Shown here one piece after another: positions 35,031 through 47,960 of a stretch of DNA of 64,000 bases (positions are counted from its first letter, which is position 1; each line of letters opens with the position of its first letter). The DNA lies in the NCBI RefSeq assembly GCF_030867145.1, contig NC_134421.1, positions 25,489,979-25,553,978 of the forward strand. The letters are read 5' to 3'. Made by a program: the position numbers and the translations under genes. The notes beneath the pieces are model-generated. The model worked only from the letters and a program-made list of their open reading frames with translations, was not told the origin of the DNA and ran no database searches. This DNA is from Opisthocomus hoazin (Eukaryota > Chordata > Aves > Opisthocomiformes > Opisthocomidae).

Positions 35031-38000
35031 GACTGCAGAAAGTTAAAAAAAACCTAATAGAAGTTAGCTTGCTGTCACTTGGCTGTTAAAGATCTGTGGT
35101 TGTCTGGAAATCCTAACAAAGTCTAACAAGTGCTGAAACCTTGCCATGGTCTGCTAATTCAAAGTTTCTGGGGCTGTTTCTAGAGATGGCAATGTCTTGT
35201 TTACAGGACTATGTGTTCTATAAATTGAACAATTTCAGAATCTTCAATCCTATCTTTTTTCTGCCGTTATCGCAGTGATTCTCTATTTTTCTACCACCTA
35301 TTATTTTTTTCTACATTATTTTCTTCCTCAGCATTGATACATCATCCTTTTATTTTCCTGGATTCTGATGATTACTTCCTTTCTTTATCAAAGTCTTTAT
35401 TCTGCTGGCAGGGCCTTCCTTTTTTTTTTTTTTTTTTTTTTCCTCCATATTTAATCATAATATATTTAGTTACTAATGAACTCTAAGTAGTAATTGGAAA
35501 TATTTATTGCTGAAAAAAATTTACAATAAATTATTCCTTCAGCCTGCAGTATTTTGGGCTTTTTGTTGTTGTTTTTAATGTATTCCCTTCAGGAAAGCAT
35601 GAATCTTCATTAGTATTAATCTAACGCTATGTTGCATGTATTATAAATAACAGTTATTAAAATGTACTGAACCATGACATGAATTTTTATTTAAAAATCT
35701 ATAACTATTGCCAGTTTTAAAACTTTAAAAAGGCTGTAAATACCTGACACTTTTTATCTTTTTTAATCCCAATTTGCAGATGATGTTGAAGTTTGAAGCA
35801 TGGGACAAAAATTACTAACAAAAGTCTTGCCATGTTTCTTGATTTTCTTCAGAAGAAAAATAAAAAATATCATATAAGAATGTTTGCAGAACTGGAATCA
35901 CTGATTTACTAACACCACACTATCATTCTTGGAAATACGGCTCCAAATGTTTCACCTTTGAAGATTAATGCATAGCTTGGAGTACCACAGCAGTTCAGAT
36001 AGCAGTTGTTATGAAGCCCTCTTTATTATGTCAATAGGGTAGGAAAAGATTAAAACAATAAAAAAGTGATGATTCTGAATTCTTCCATTGTTCTTATAAC
36101 TCTGTTAATACAGCTTAGTTACCTTTGAAGTATTTAATATTCCAAAATCATCCTTAGCTACGCTTTATTACAGATGGGAAGAAAAGGGTTGTGAAAGGGA
36201 ACCTATGAAATATTACCACTATCTTGAGGCAATTGCAAACAACAGACAATAACAAGCAAAAGTCTATGTCTTTGTTAGAACTCATGCTAAGAAGTATTAT
36301 CAGTGATTTTGTGACTAGCTTTCTGTATAATGCCATTGTTGCTTCAAGTACCTGTAGCCTATTGCTATAAATAATGAAAGGCCATGAAATAAATGCAATC
36401 AAGTAGCTTGACCAAGGTATAATGTCTTTGGGCTATTTTAGCTATTTGAGTTTATTTTGAAGAGTAAGGCAAAAAAAAAAAAAAGAGTATGACTGAGAAA
36501 GAGAAATGGAATTAAGGTTTGGTTTGTCTGTTGAAGACTTACACAGGAGTTTTGTTGTTCAGGCTGTGAATCAGTGCCTAATCATAAAACCTAGGTCACA
36601 TAACATTGCTGTATGTGAGAGTGCCTTTTGATGTTATTTGTTTCCCTATGGACATTTTTATTGTACTAGCAACCTTTGTATCTGAAAATTTAACAGGAAG
36701 CAATGTGAAATAGAGTTCTGTTCGTGTTTCTAATTTACATAGCAAAAACTGAGCCATGAAAAGTAATAAATATATTTCTTTTTAATTTTTAGATTTGCCC
36801 CCACTAAAAAAGAACTGCCATTTGCCCAGTTTGACACCATGGTCTTAATGCATTTTCTCTCTGAAACCTCAGATGAAGGCAATGTTTATCATATTTCATC
36901 CTCCTCCCAGGTAACTGGGCTAACTGTGGATGTGGGATGAGCATCACAGCATGACATGGCACAGTGGGGTTTCTAGAATTGCGTGGTTAGTCATCGTTCC
37001 TTACCAATTTCTGTATGAAGGAGTATGCCAGGAAGTGTGAGGGCACAATGTGGCCTTTCAGGGCAAATTGAATGTCTCGGTTTTTAGAGAGGAAGTGAAG
37101 AAGACAATACAGAATACTTTAATATTACTCATGCCATACATTCCATCTCCCATTTTTATCGTATTTTTCTTTCTAATGTCTTTTCAAATTTTTATTCCAT
37201 TTTTTCCCATTATTTCCTCCTCACACTTTCCTTTTGTCACTGTTAGTATAAGTGCCAAATTGGCTAGGTTTTGAGGTAGATCTTCCAGAATGTTTGCTGT
37301 TAAGTGAGCATACACAAAATGCCATGAGAACATGGAGCTTATAAAGCTAGGTTTTCTTAAAACAAAAACTAAATCAGGTAATTTTTTAGATATAAAAATT
37401 CAGATCTACTGGCTAAGACAGACTGAAATTAGGAAGATTTGGATACAAGCTCTACTTTTTCTACTCTGTCTTTAGAGTATGGGTCCTTGCTCCATTCTTT
37501 TTGTCCTTTACAGCATTACAACAGCTGTGTGTGATCGGACTTCACCTGATACACTCTGGATCCCTCTTCTCCCTGTTACCTTAGGCATTTGATTTCGCCA
37601 CCCCCCGCCCTGCTCTTTTCAGCAGCTTTCCAGCCTCTGTTTGCCCGTGATATCTTTTGGCTGTCCGACTCTCATTTTCTACATGCACTTTAGAAGACCC
37701 TGGAAAATTTAAACATTTCCAGGGAAAGCACAATTTCGGCTTTCCAGAAGATTCTATCTGACTGAAACTACACCAGCCAGAAAAGACCAGCTTTCTCAGT
37801 TTGCTGCACCACCATGCATTTTTAAAGATAAACAATACAACATGGTAAAGCAAACAAAACAAGGCAAACCAAAAAGCCAGTCATGTTCATCTTTCATCTA
37901 AACTTTTTGAAACATTCTTATTCTACTATATCCAGGGATATAGAGGATTTTAAATTTGGCATGAAGGAGAGGGTAAAGTAGGGCAGCAGTCCAGTAGTAA

Positions 38001-38675
38001 CTTCTCTATCTTTTCACAGCTTCTCCCTAGCACAGATCCTAAAGCACAATCATCCAAGAAAAAGAGTGTGTGCTCTTTCAGATTCACACAGCAGCAAAAA
38101 TCAAGGTTTTACTCAGAACATCTTTTCATCGAAGATCCTTGTTATGCTGTTTTGAACCAAAAAAAATTGGAAGATATGCTCTTTTTTCTCCTGAAAGAAC
38201 AATTTTATCAACATGCTCTCAGCTCCTCTTTAAGTAGGGTGCAAAGAATCCTAGAAATGTCTTGATTTTTAAATTTTTATTCCTAGGATAAGTTAAAGCA
38301 ATTGAGCAGTTTTAAGCTATGATACGTTGCTGGATTTGTTTTAATCAGAACATCCTGTCTGCATGTTGCAAAGCCTACTGCAGGTTTCACATGGTAAACA
38401 CAGTGTCTGGATGATCTGGCTATCAGTAACCACAGATGCAGTGCAGATTTTTGTTTAATATGTTTTTACTGAACCTAAATACAAAAATGTTTTGAATTGT
38501 TTTTGGTTTTTTCTCAACCTGGAATCAATTAGAAGTCATTATTTTCAAGTCTGGTGTAGCTTAAGTTGTGACTGAACTAGGCAGCTTCATCTACAGGTGA
38601 ACCTGAAGAAGAAGTGGAACAGAAATGTGGAGGCCACATCAAAATTTCAAATATTTATTCATTAAAATCTTTTTA
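35031..38675. other. AT-rich sequence without recognisable gene
   Basis: No exon or repeat recognised apart from a 22-nt T run at 35420-35441 and scattered short homopolymers. Chance-length frames only. Confidence 0.5.
35420..35441. repeat. Poly(T) tract, 22 nt
   Basis: Uninterrupted T run. No adjoining retroposed sequence was recognised. Confidence 0.95.
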
Positions 38676-39275
38676 TGAATTCATCAGGAGGAGTATGTTG
38701 CTGGTGTAAGGGGTTTTTCTCCTCACTGTGGGTCTGCTTGGGTTTGTTATTTTCCTTTTCACAAGATTTTTAAACATAGTTCTCTTGTTCTTTCTTCATT
38801 AATTCACATTTCTGTGTTACATTCAAGTTTTAGTATACATGTGGTATTTTACATGTGCTGGATATCTGGTCTTTGTTCTGTTTGTGATCCCTAGGACCAA
38901 TTTTACTCAGATCAAAAAGTTACAATCTTTTAATGATCAGTAAATAACCATTTGTGATTATGCTTGTAGTCTTGTGGCCTCTGTATTGTCCTGTGCTTTT
39001 ATTTTTAAGAACTTTGTTAATATCCTGTCCTTGCACATTTGGGAACCTTGTTACAATCTGCTATTTTCCTTTAACAGCCTGCAAGTTTTTATGGGTTTTT
39101 TGGTTTGTTTTTTTTTTTCTGATAAGACTACAAGTATTTTATTAGCAACAGTTAGTCATGCATATATCCTTGTTCTGTGATCTTTGAATAACACAGTCGA
39201 CAGAAATAATGCACTATTAGACACAGAGCTCTGGTATCTACTTGTTGCAAGGATCTGCTAGTTGTGATAACATCA
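38676..39275 (+). repeat. Unidentified dispersed repeat, copy 2
   Basis: This is the partner of 34556-35030 in the same orientation. It is about 125 bp longer, mostly from sequence between the GGCCTCTG/ATCCTGT block and the final TACTTGTTGCAA block. Flanks of the two copies are unrelated, so this is a dispersed family and not a local segmental duplication. Confidence 0.62.
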
Positions 39276-42200
39276 CTGGTATGGTATCAAACCTGCTCTG
39301 CTACAGGCTTTTATTCATGGGACTAGACTACAGCACTTTGGAGGAAGGCTGTGATGTTTAGTTTTGGGGTTTTTTGCAGGGGGAGCCTCACATTCTCTAT
39401 GAGAAAAAGACAGAAGATGTGCTTTGGTCAATTCTGTTTCTCGGCTTGTAGAGGGAAAAGTATACTGTGTGATACTGCATTTACTGTTTCTTCATCTAGT
39501 GCTCTAAAGAAAGTCGCTAGCTCCAAAATCAGTCTTTCCCTTCACAAAAAAAAAGAGGTTTTAGTTATTCCTTGCTAAGTAGCTGTCTTGTCCCCAAGTT
39601 TATCTCTTCCTCTAAGGGAACCCAAAGAAAAGATGATAGACTTTCAGTATCTAATGCCATGTTTTATTAGGTTATAAGCCAGAATGAAGTGACACTACCT
39701 ACAGAGAAAACTGAGACCTTTTGTATAAGACAAAAAGAAATAGTCTGAAAACTTCTTTATGTTCTGCCATTTTATTATTGCAGAAGGTACCCCTCCCTGC
39801 AGCAATTTTCAATGTCATTTCAGCATTTGCCAACTGTGTGTTTTCCTTCCTGAGGAAAAAATTATTTTTCATTCACCTCCAAAGATTTTTTCTACATTAA
39901 GATTTTAGTTTGGATCAGGACTATATTTTTAGAACAGCTCTCCCTATTGCCACTATTTATTTTGCTTCGGTTTATTCCCAGAGTGGTCTCAGAAAGTATA
40001 CAAACCAGATTTCTTTTTTTAGATGACATTAAATTGGAAGATACATTTCAGAAGCACATACTCCTACTGGTAATGTACTTTCAGTCCATGAACCAGACTA
40101 AATTCAAACTGAAGTAAATCTTGCTGAAGTATGTATACTGCAGACACCAGGTCCTTAGCATCAGTTTATTGCACAGGTCTACTCTTACTGGGCCATGCTA
40201 GCTGCTACTGGAGGCACAGCCTGAGGTGTTTGTCCTGAGAAACAGGAGTTTCTCAGAAGTGGGAGTTTCAGGAGTCCTGAGAAACCAAGTTTGTGGCTTC
40301 TCTTTCACTGCAGACCCCTTTCTTACTGATTTCTCTCATTCTGAGCCTTCAGTCCAGGAGCCTATCTCAGCTAACCATGCTTAACTACTGTTGGGGAACA
40401 GGCCATCACTCCCTCCCACCAGCTCCACAGTCAGGAGTCAGAAAGAATCAACTTACCCAACCTCAGCCTTTTGATGTAAAACATAACGTGTTAAAAATAA
40501 CATACAGTAAGTAATTAACAAGGAAAAAGAAGAGATACTAGCTGTCACAAGTGAAGTTTTTGTTGGGGATCAAAATGTGAACTTTAAGATTTTCTTAACT
40601 GAAAAGTTATTGAAAGTGACTTAGAAGTCCTAACCTCACTTTGGGGTTTGGATGCATTGGATATTTTGAGTTAATTGTCAGCAGCTGGCATATTATGTGA
40701 GTTTATATACACAGATATTAAAATTTCAAATCATATATATGTCTCTATACATATATTGAAAGCACACATGATGCATGTATGTATGCTTTCAGTTTAATGC
40801 ATCACTCATAAGTTACCTAATAATTTGTATCAAAACGATAAAAATTGTTTCATACCTGTTGCAAATCTTTTTGTGTTTAACATAGGCTTTCATTTCCACA
40901 AGTCTTCCTATGCAAGGGGGAACGAATGTGGAATGCCAGTGTCGTCATATAGTGCATTTGATATAGAACAGTCTCTATCAATACTTTCCTTATTATATAC
41001 CAACATTTAGAGAAAAAATATTATCCTTATATGAAAATGAAGTTTGTTTGCAATATTATGGCTATTACCTCCATAAGTACTGTTGCAAAACATATTTGGA
41101 CTTCTCTTATAACTTTCTTATTTTTTGGGTGATTCAGATTTGGGCATTGCCTTCTTATAACAGATGGCTGAATGGCGATTCAGGGTGATAATTAGTCATT
41201 TGCATTTTCCAGCTAACCTTAGGTAGACACGTTCCTCTGAGAGAGGATTACGCTACGTGGTTTTAAAGACTAGCAGATATTCTCTAAAAGACTATTGTAA
41301 TGAACCTTTTATAAACAATAAAATCATGATTAACTCTGGTATAGTAAACACATAATACCAGCAAGACAGTAATTAACAGCACTGGCATTTTAAAAGAGTG
41401 ATTTACATGTTTTAGCATTCTCTTACTGTGAGGGCTCTTCAAATGGAAGTAGGAAATGCTTGCAGAAGTTCAGGGAAAGCTGCTAATGTGATGGACCTGT
41501 GGAATTTCCTTTGGGAGTTGGTCATTTATCAAGAGGTGAAGTAGAATGGAGAAAATGTGGTAAAAACAGCTAGCCATTGTAAATAAAACATAAACAGATG
41601 GAAACAGGAAATAAAGGCTCAGAAATGTATGTTAGATAAGAGCCATGACTAAATCTGTGTGCAAACGGAAGTTTCTCTTCATACAAAAAAGATTTTATTG
41701 AAAAGAAGAAACAAAATATTTCTGTTTAAATGAGACTTTAGTCCAAAAATCTCATTTGCATCTATACTTCATTAAATAAACATATTTTGAACCATATCAG
41801 AAATAATTAAATGTTGAAGCACAGGGCAGCATCAAACTATCCTGACTTAATGTACCTCATTTGTGAGGGAATATATATCCCTATTCACAGAGATGTGAGG
41901 CTGAAAAACCTGTAGGGGAAAAAGTATTCTACTTCTGGAATCCATACATTGTTTAGCTACATCAAATAATGGCATTGATATAATTTCTGCAATATACTTG
42001 TACTTTTGCATGATGAGGAAGTGATGGAACAAGTACCACACTATGCACAAACTTCTCATTATCAGAACCAAATGAATGCCTGTTTCCTACAAGTGGTTCA
42101 TGATATTCTGTATGTTTCATTTTTCTGTGACATCATGTAGCAAAAAGAAAGGTTATAAATTCTTAACCATACACTCACTTGCACTCAAGGCTGACTCTTT

Positions 42201-45200
42201 CCTTGGTGAACACGAGGTCTATTCCCAGCAGAGCTTTGTAAATCTCAGTAAAATCTTCCCGAGTCTTACATCTCTCCTGCTCAATGCAGATGATGCACAT
42301 GCTAGCATGAAGCCTGGCACTCTAACACAGCAGAACTGGACATATATGTCAAAAGAAGCAGCATGCAGTAGAAGAGAACCCTCAGTGGGGATTTCTCTGG
42401 TTATCCTGAAAGTCGCAAAGGCAAGTATGTGGCAATTTGGACCAAGCATGAAAAGCAAGACAGGAGAAAGTTACAAGGCCCTTCAGATGGTAATGACTTT
42501 TTTTTACTGTTTTCCAATGCATACCAGTTGAATGGTCTCATCTTGTATTATCTTGATAACGAATAACCTCTGTTGTTTTTTTTTAGGATATTTGTTCTCT
42601 TATGCTTATGTTGTGATGAATACGCACAGGTGCCTACTGGAAAGGATTCTCTTGTGATCCTGAAAAACTATGAAAGTTTAGGGCCACCACTCTTTGCACT
42701 TATTTGATCATGTTTACCTAACAGAACAAACAAAAATATTATACTGTATCTGAGCAAATGAACTAAGTGCAATATCACTTAGTGAAAATAGATGAGTGAA
42801 ACCAAACTCACTGAAGCTACTATTGAAAACTGAAGGCAGTACTGATCAAGTAGCTTCAAATGTCAAAATTCAAATACCTTTAACAGCCCTGCATTAGAAA
42901 CCTGCACAGTTCTTTTCCCCCAAAAAATATTATTAATTCTGGGCAAGGGGTATTTTTTTCCATCTGTTAAACTTTGACATTTAAGACAGCTTCCTTTTCT
43001 TAGGAAAGATGAAACTAGAACTTTAAAAAAAAAATAATGAAAAATTGATAAGAGAAACATTGAGTCTCTGCCACTTCTTTCACCTCCTGTTGGTGATGAT
43101 AATTTATTAAACTACAAAAACAGATGCTTCTGTGTCCTAGCAATGTTATAGTGCTAAGATTCAAACTGAATCTTGTTCAAAAAAGAATTTACACAAAAGC
43201 GATGATACCAAGAGCAGATAAAACCTACCTCAGTACAGTCACATGTCCAAAAATTGTGACATTCACTTGGATTGTGGGATAATTGCTAATCAAGGACCTT
43301 AGTACTTTATGTCAGAAGATGATTCATAGGTTTCGTCTCAATTTTTTTCCTCCTGTTTTGACAAGAAATTTCAGCTTGGATTCAGGGAACTTTTTTCAGA
43401 AAGTCAACTTTCACAACTGATATATTTTTACAGTGAAGTTTAGTCTTGATCAATTAACATTTTTCTGACTACCACTACTCCCTCTTAAAAAAACCCAAAA
43501 CCTTATATAGGAATGAGAGATTCACTCTGAGGAGGTAAATAATAATACTCATGTTCTGAGTGACCTTGAACTTTGTGTAACAGCTCCTTCAGAAATGCTT
43601 TTCTTTTTCTCCCATTTCCTATCATACCAGAAAACATTTCTTAAAGAGAATATTGGATATTTGGAACATGGTCCAAAAGGCATATTTGAGGTAAACCCAT
43701 GTTAAGTATACTGGTCAAATGTTATTTTTCAAAGAAAGTGAGCGTGAGGAGAGCTGGTTCTGAGAGGTTAAAGGGACTAACTTACAGGGAATGTATAAAT
43801 TGGAGATTGATAGAGAGTAAAATGTGACTTGAATCTTTGCTTTGTCCTTTCAGCACTGCAGGGAGAGTTAGATAATTGACAATTTCACGGATCACTTCTA
43901 GTCTTTGTAATTTTAGCAATTTAATGACATGTTTATTATTTGCTTATTAAATGTAAATATTGTTGCTTGTGGCTACAGTCAGTAAAATACTTATTTCCTG
44001 GCATGTTTGAATGCATTGTGAGCTTATTTCAGCACGGCACTTATTATATACATTGTTCAGCACAGGAGGTCATTTTTTAAGGATAAGGGTCAGAGGTAGT
44101 AGCTAATAGGAGAGCATCTGTATGAAAGGAAGGTTATTTCTCTGCAAGAACTATTTTCAGTTTTGTACTTATCCTGTCTCCTGGTGTTTCATGGTACTTG
44201 TTACATTTCAAGAGATATCTGGCAAGTATTTTAAGCCAACGTATGAATACTTTATCATTTCATATATAGGCCACATTCTCAAACCCGGATATATAAAATT
44301 GAACTTATAAATCCATATTTAAACATCACTCTCACAATAGCTTCATTTTCAAAAGTGCTGAATCAGCCAGAATTTGTCTTACTATTTTGAAACAGAGCAG
44401 CAGCTTCTCACCTGGGTAATTCACAGGAGGTCACTTCATTCTGTGCTTCCATAAGTGTGTGGAGGACATTTGAAAACTGAAATAATGCTGTTGCGTAGTA
44501 CTGTATTGCACCAGTGTCTAGGTCTAGTTTAACTAATTCCAGAGCAGAAGACTATCGAGAACATCTATGAGTTGATTTATTTTTTTTCTGAAATGCTCAG
44601 AAATTGATAAAACTCTTTGCAACGTAGACATTTACCAAGATCATTCCTTTCTGACTTAACAATTTAGTCAGGACTCCAAGTATTAACAAATTACAGACAT
44701 AGCATAACCTTAGTTACAGTTGCTTTTGTTACATATACATTTAAAGTTTGTAATATATTAAGAAAAAGGATACTCATGCACAGTTTGGACTGTCTACAAC
44801 TGTCTAATTCAATACTAGTCTTTTGTTCTGGCCACTGTATTTCACATGCTCCAACTGATATGGACTTTGTGCTAAATCTTGGTACTTGAAGTCACACACT
44901 TTGACATTTATCTATCATGATATTTATCCTATTTAGTTCTTGATGATTTTAGCCTGGTCATCTAGATGTCAGTTAATTATCCTAAAGTCTGCCTCTCTGA
45001 AAGATTTTACTTTTTTTCATAAATCTACTCTACGCTCAGGAAATTCACAGTGTACATGTGACAATTTCTTTTCACTGTCTATAGAAGATGTCAAATGACT
45101 ACTTTAAGTGACAATCCTTTATTAGAGTGATCATATTTCTCATTTTATAGATATGTTTTCTTTTCTAGATTTTATCCAAGATTTCTGGGTATCTGGCTAT

Positions 45201-45407
45201 CATATGACCAGAAATCTCATACTGTGTCTGTAAAGCATGTTTAGCGCATGTTTATGTATAGCACAAGTCCAACTGCACTTATATCCACTCTCCTAATATT
45301 CTGTAATCCCGAAGACCACCAGATTGCTTGATGCAGAGCAGATGTCACAGGAAGAAACCTGATATAGCTGTTACCATGATTGATTTTTTACTAAACCTGA
45401 AACTACA
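39276..45407. other. AT-rich sequence without recognisable gene
   Basis: No exon or repeat recognised. A 151-codon plus-strand frame at 42076-42531 lies here with no recognisable domain. A 9-bp perfect hairpin occurs at 40235-40256. Confidence 0.5.
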
Positions 45408-45470
45408 ATGCACTGGACTGGAAGGGACTTTACACATCATTTAATCTAATCCCTTCTTTGAAAGGCATCT
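45408..45470 (-). mobile_element. Probable ancient CR1 3' end fragment
   Basis: GGACTGGAAGGGACTTTACACATCAT followed by TCTAATCCCTTCTTTGAAAGG resembles the reverse complement of a CR1 3' terminus (tggaagggacct ... atcat.tagtc.aa.ccc). Only about 60 bp is recognisable and no tail remains. Confidence 0.5.
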
Positions 45471-45938
45471 ATGTAGCAATAACACATAATTCCTGGAAAG
45501 ATCTGGCAATAAAAACTGAAATGAGACACAGAGAGAGAATATAATATCTACAGTTTGGCAAACATCATCGATCAGTCAGTAACGGCAATGTATAATAAGA
45601 GAAGGACAATTATCAAATGCAGAATGATAACAGAGAATGTCTGTCTACCTCAGATGAAGCAGTGTGAGCATGAGCCACTTGTGGACAAAAATTTCTGTTC
45701 CTGATACCACTGTAAAATGATCTGCAGCTGCTCCGATATTAGCCAATGAATGTCCATAAAATATTACTATTAGAATTCTATATTTAAATGTAGAAGGAGA
45801 AAGGAAATACTTCAAAAGAACAACAACAACAAAAATAAAGATTTGGTGTCTATTTACAGTACAGAAATAATCAGTTATTTCTTCAAGTATATTATCTTTG
45901 CTTTCCAAAATGCTAATGACATTATTGTTTAAGTCTAG
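45471..45938. other. AT-rich sequence without recognisable gene
   Basis: Nothing recognised. Open frames here extend from the adjacent LTR. Confidence 0.5.
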
Positions 45939-46910
45939 TGTCTTGGATTTATGTGGCAAGGTTTTGGTAGCAGCGGAAGCTGCAATTGTGGCTTCTGTGA
46001 GAAGATGGCAGAAGCTCCTCCCGTGTCCAATAGAGGCAGTTCCAACCAGCACCAAGATGGACCCACCGCTGGCCAAGGCTGAGCCCATCAATCAGCGAAG
46101 GTGGTAGTGCCTCTATGATAACATATCTAAGGAGGGGAAAAAACTGCTGGGCAATAGCTGCTGGGAGAGGGGACTGAGAATATGGGAGAGAAACAACCCT
46201 GCAGACATCAATGTCAGTGAAGAAGGAGGGGGAGGAGGTGTCCAGGTGCTGAAGTAGAGATTGCCCTGCAGCCTGTGGAGAAGACCATGGTGAGGCAGGC
46301 TGTGCCCCTGCAGCCCATGGAGGACTACAATGGAGCTGATATCCACCCAGCAGACTGTGGACCATGATGGAAGAGGTGGATGTGCCCTGTAGGAAGCTGT
46401 GACTCCATGGAGAGTCCATGCAAGAATAGTCTCTTGACAGGAACTGTGGACCATGGAGAGGAGACCACACAGAAGCAGGTTTTCTGCCAGGACCTGTGAC
46501 ACCAGGGGGGCCCCATTCTGGAGCAGTCCATTTCTGAAGGAGTGCATCCTGTGGAAAGGATCCGTGCTGGAGCAGTTTGTGAAGAACTGCAGCACATGGG
46601 AAGGACCCACACTGGAGAAGTTCATGAAGGACTATTTCCTGTGGGTGGGACTCCATACTGCAGTAGAACAAGAGTATGATGAGCAAAGAGCAGCAGAGAC
46701 AAAGTGTTATGAACTGACCTCAACCCTTCAACCTTCCTTCTCTGCCTGCACCCCCCGGAGGAGGTAGAGAAGTTGGTAGTGAAGTTTAGCTTGGGAAGAA
46801 GTGAGGAGTGGAGGGAAAGTTTTTTTAGATTTGTTCTTATTTCTTATTATCCTGCACTATTTAATTGGCAATAAATTAAACTTATTTCCCCAAGTCAACT
46901 CTCTTATTTG
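45939..46910 (+). repeat. LTR of an avian endogenous retrovirus family, copy 1, 3' end missing
   Basis: It starts TGTCTTGGATTTATGTGGCAAGG, shares its 5' half with 47961-48560, and continues through GGAGCAG-type internal repeats (spacing about 45-50 bp near 46518, 46567 and 46612) to an AATAAA (46870-46875) and CCCCAAGTC. Sequence equivalent to the last part of copy 2 (48580-48707) is absent. It is GC-rich against AT-rich flanks. The LTR family is one I associate with bird genomes, but I do not assign a name. No internal proviral genes adjoin it. The long antisense frame (45949-46686, 245 codons) is best read as a by-product of composition. Confidence 0.85.
46870..46875 (+). promoter_or_regulatory. 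Polyadenylation signal AATAAA in LTR copy 1
   Basis: Canonical AATAAA near the end of the recognisable LTR, where the R region is expected. It may still be usable by read-through transcripts. Confidence 0.6.
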
Positions 46911-47960
46911 ATTTTTAAAGAGCAGCATTCTTGAATGTTCATGAAACATAGGATTTCAGTTTTTTCCAGGAATCTCTGGAAATACAAAGTTCTGTTGTAT
47001 ATCTTTTAGCATCAGAATGGCTTTGGATCAGGGCAAAGGGGTAGGAAGTCTACAATGAATAATATTTGATTTTTTTTTTCCAGGAAAAGATATATATTGT
47101 TGTTACTGTGAATATGAGCCACTAAAGAAATTCAAAGAACAGTCTTTTTGAAGTTGACTAAAATATATGCCACTTGCCTATGTCTTGTTATACTATGAGC
47201 TGTATCCATTAGGGTAGCGCTAGAAGCTTTAATCAAGTTCACTGCCCTGTAATGTGTGTAGTGAGAAACCATTCTTATGCTGAAGAACTAGCAATCCAAA
47301 CAGACAAATGGAATGGGATATATAGTGTTATTACCCTCATCATATTGATAGAAAATCAGAACATAAGCATAAAGGGTGATATTCTGATATTTTAGTTGGT
47401 CTGTTTGCTCTGAAGTCACTAGCAATAGCTGTGGCAGAGAAAGAAATTCTTCTTTTTTTAGCAGAAAGATCAGTCAATCTCAGATCTTGGCATTTCGTAG
47501 AGCATTTTTATAAGCAATCTATATTTCCTTGTCACTGTGTATTATTCACTTCTTAATTGTAGAAACTCCTCGCAGACTTACAATGATATTAACAAACAGT
47601 CTCTAAAATCTTTTAAGAAGAAGGAATAAAGGAGATGGGTTTTCACACTCCTATATGTGCCTACAGGCACAACTTCTGGGACCAAAGTGCAACTTACATA
47701 GAGAAAATAAAAGAAAGCAGCTAAAAGGGCATCTATCAGAGAATGATGATAGAAATAGTTTATTATAATTTACTAAAATGCTGCCAGCATATTTAATTAA
47801 TATATATCTTAAAACAATCTAAACTAACATAGTGATATTTCATATAATCGCAGACAACTAATTTCAATACTTTTTATGTCAGTTAGCCTGTCTTCAGAAT
47901 GGTTGTTGGAATACAATTGCCAAGGCTATTACTAATGGGAGCTGGGTCTGGGGAGGGAGT
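46911..47960. other. Spacer between two same-family LTRs
   Basis: AT-rich with no gag, pol or primer binding site seen. It does not look like a proviral interior. Confidence 0.55.

Noticed and set aside
45949..46686. 245-codon minus-strand frame, and 170- and 95-codon frames overlapping it
   Set aside because: They run antisense to a GC-rich LTR with internal repeats, have no recognisable domain, and overlap in several frames at once, as expected from composition.
46911..47960. Interior of a provirus between the two LTRs
   Set aside because: No primer binding site, gag or pol signal. The sequence is AT-rich like the general background.
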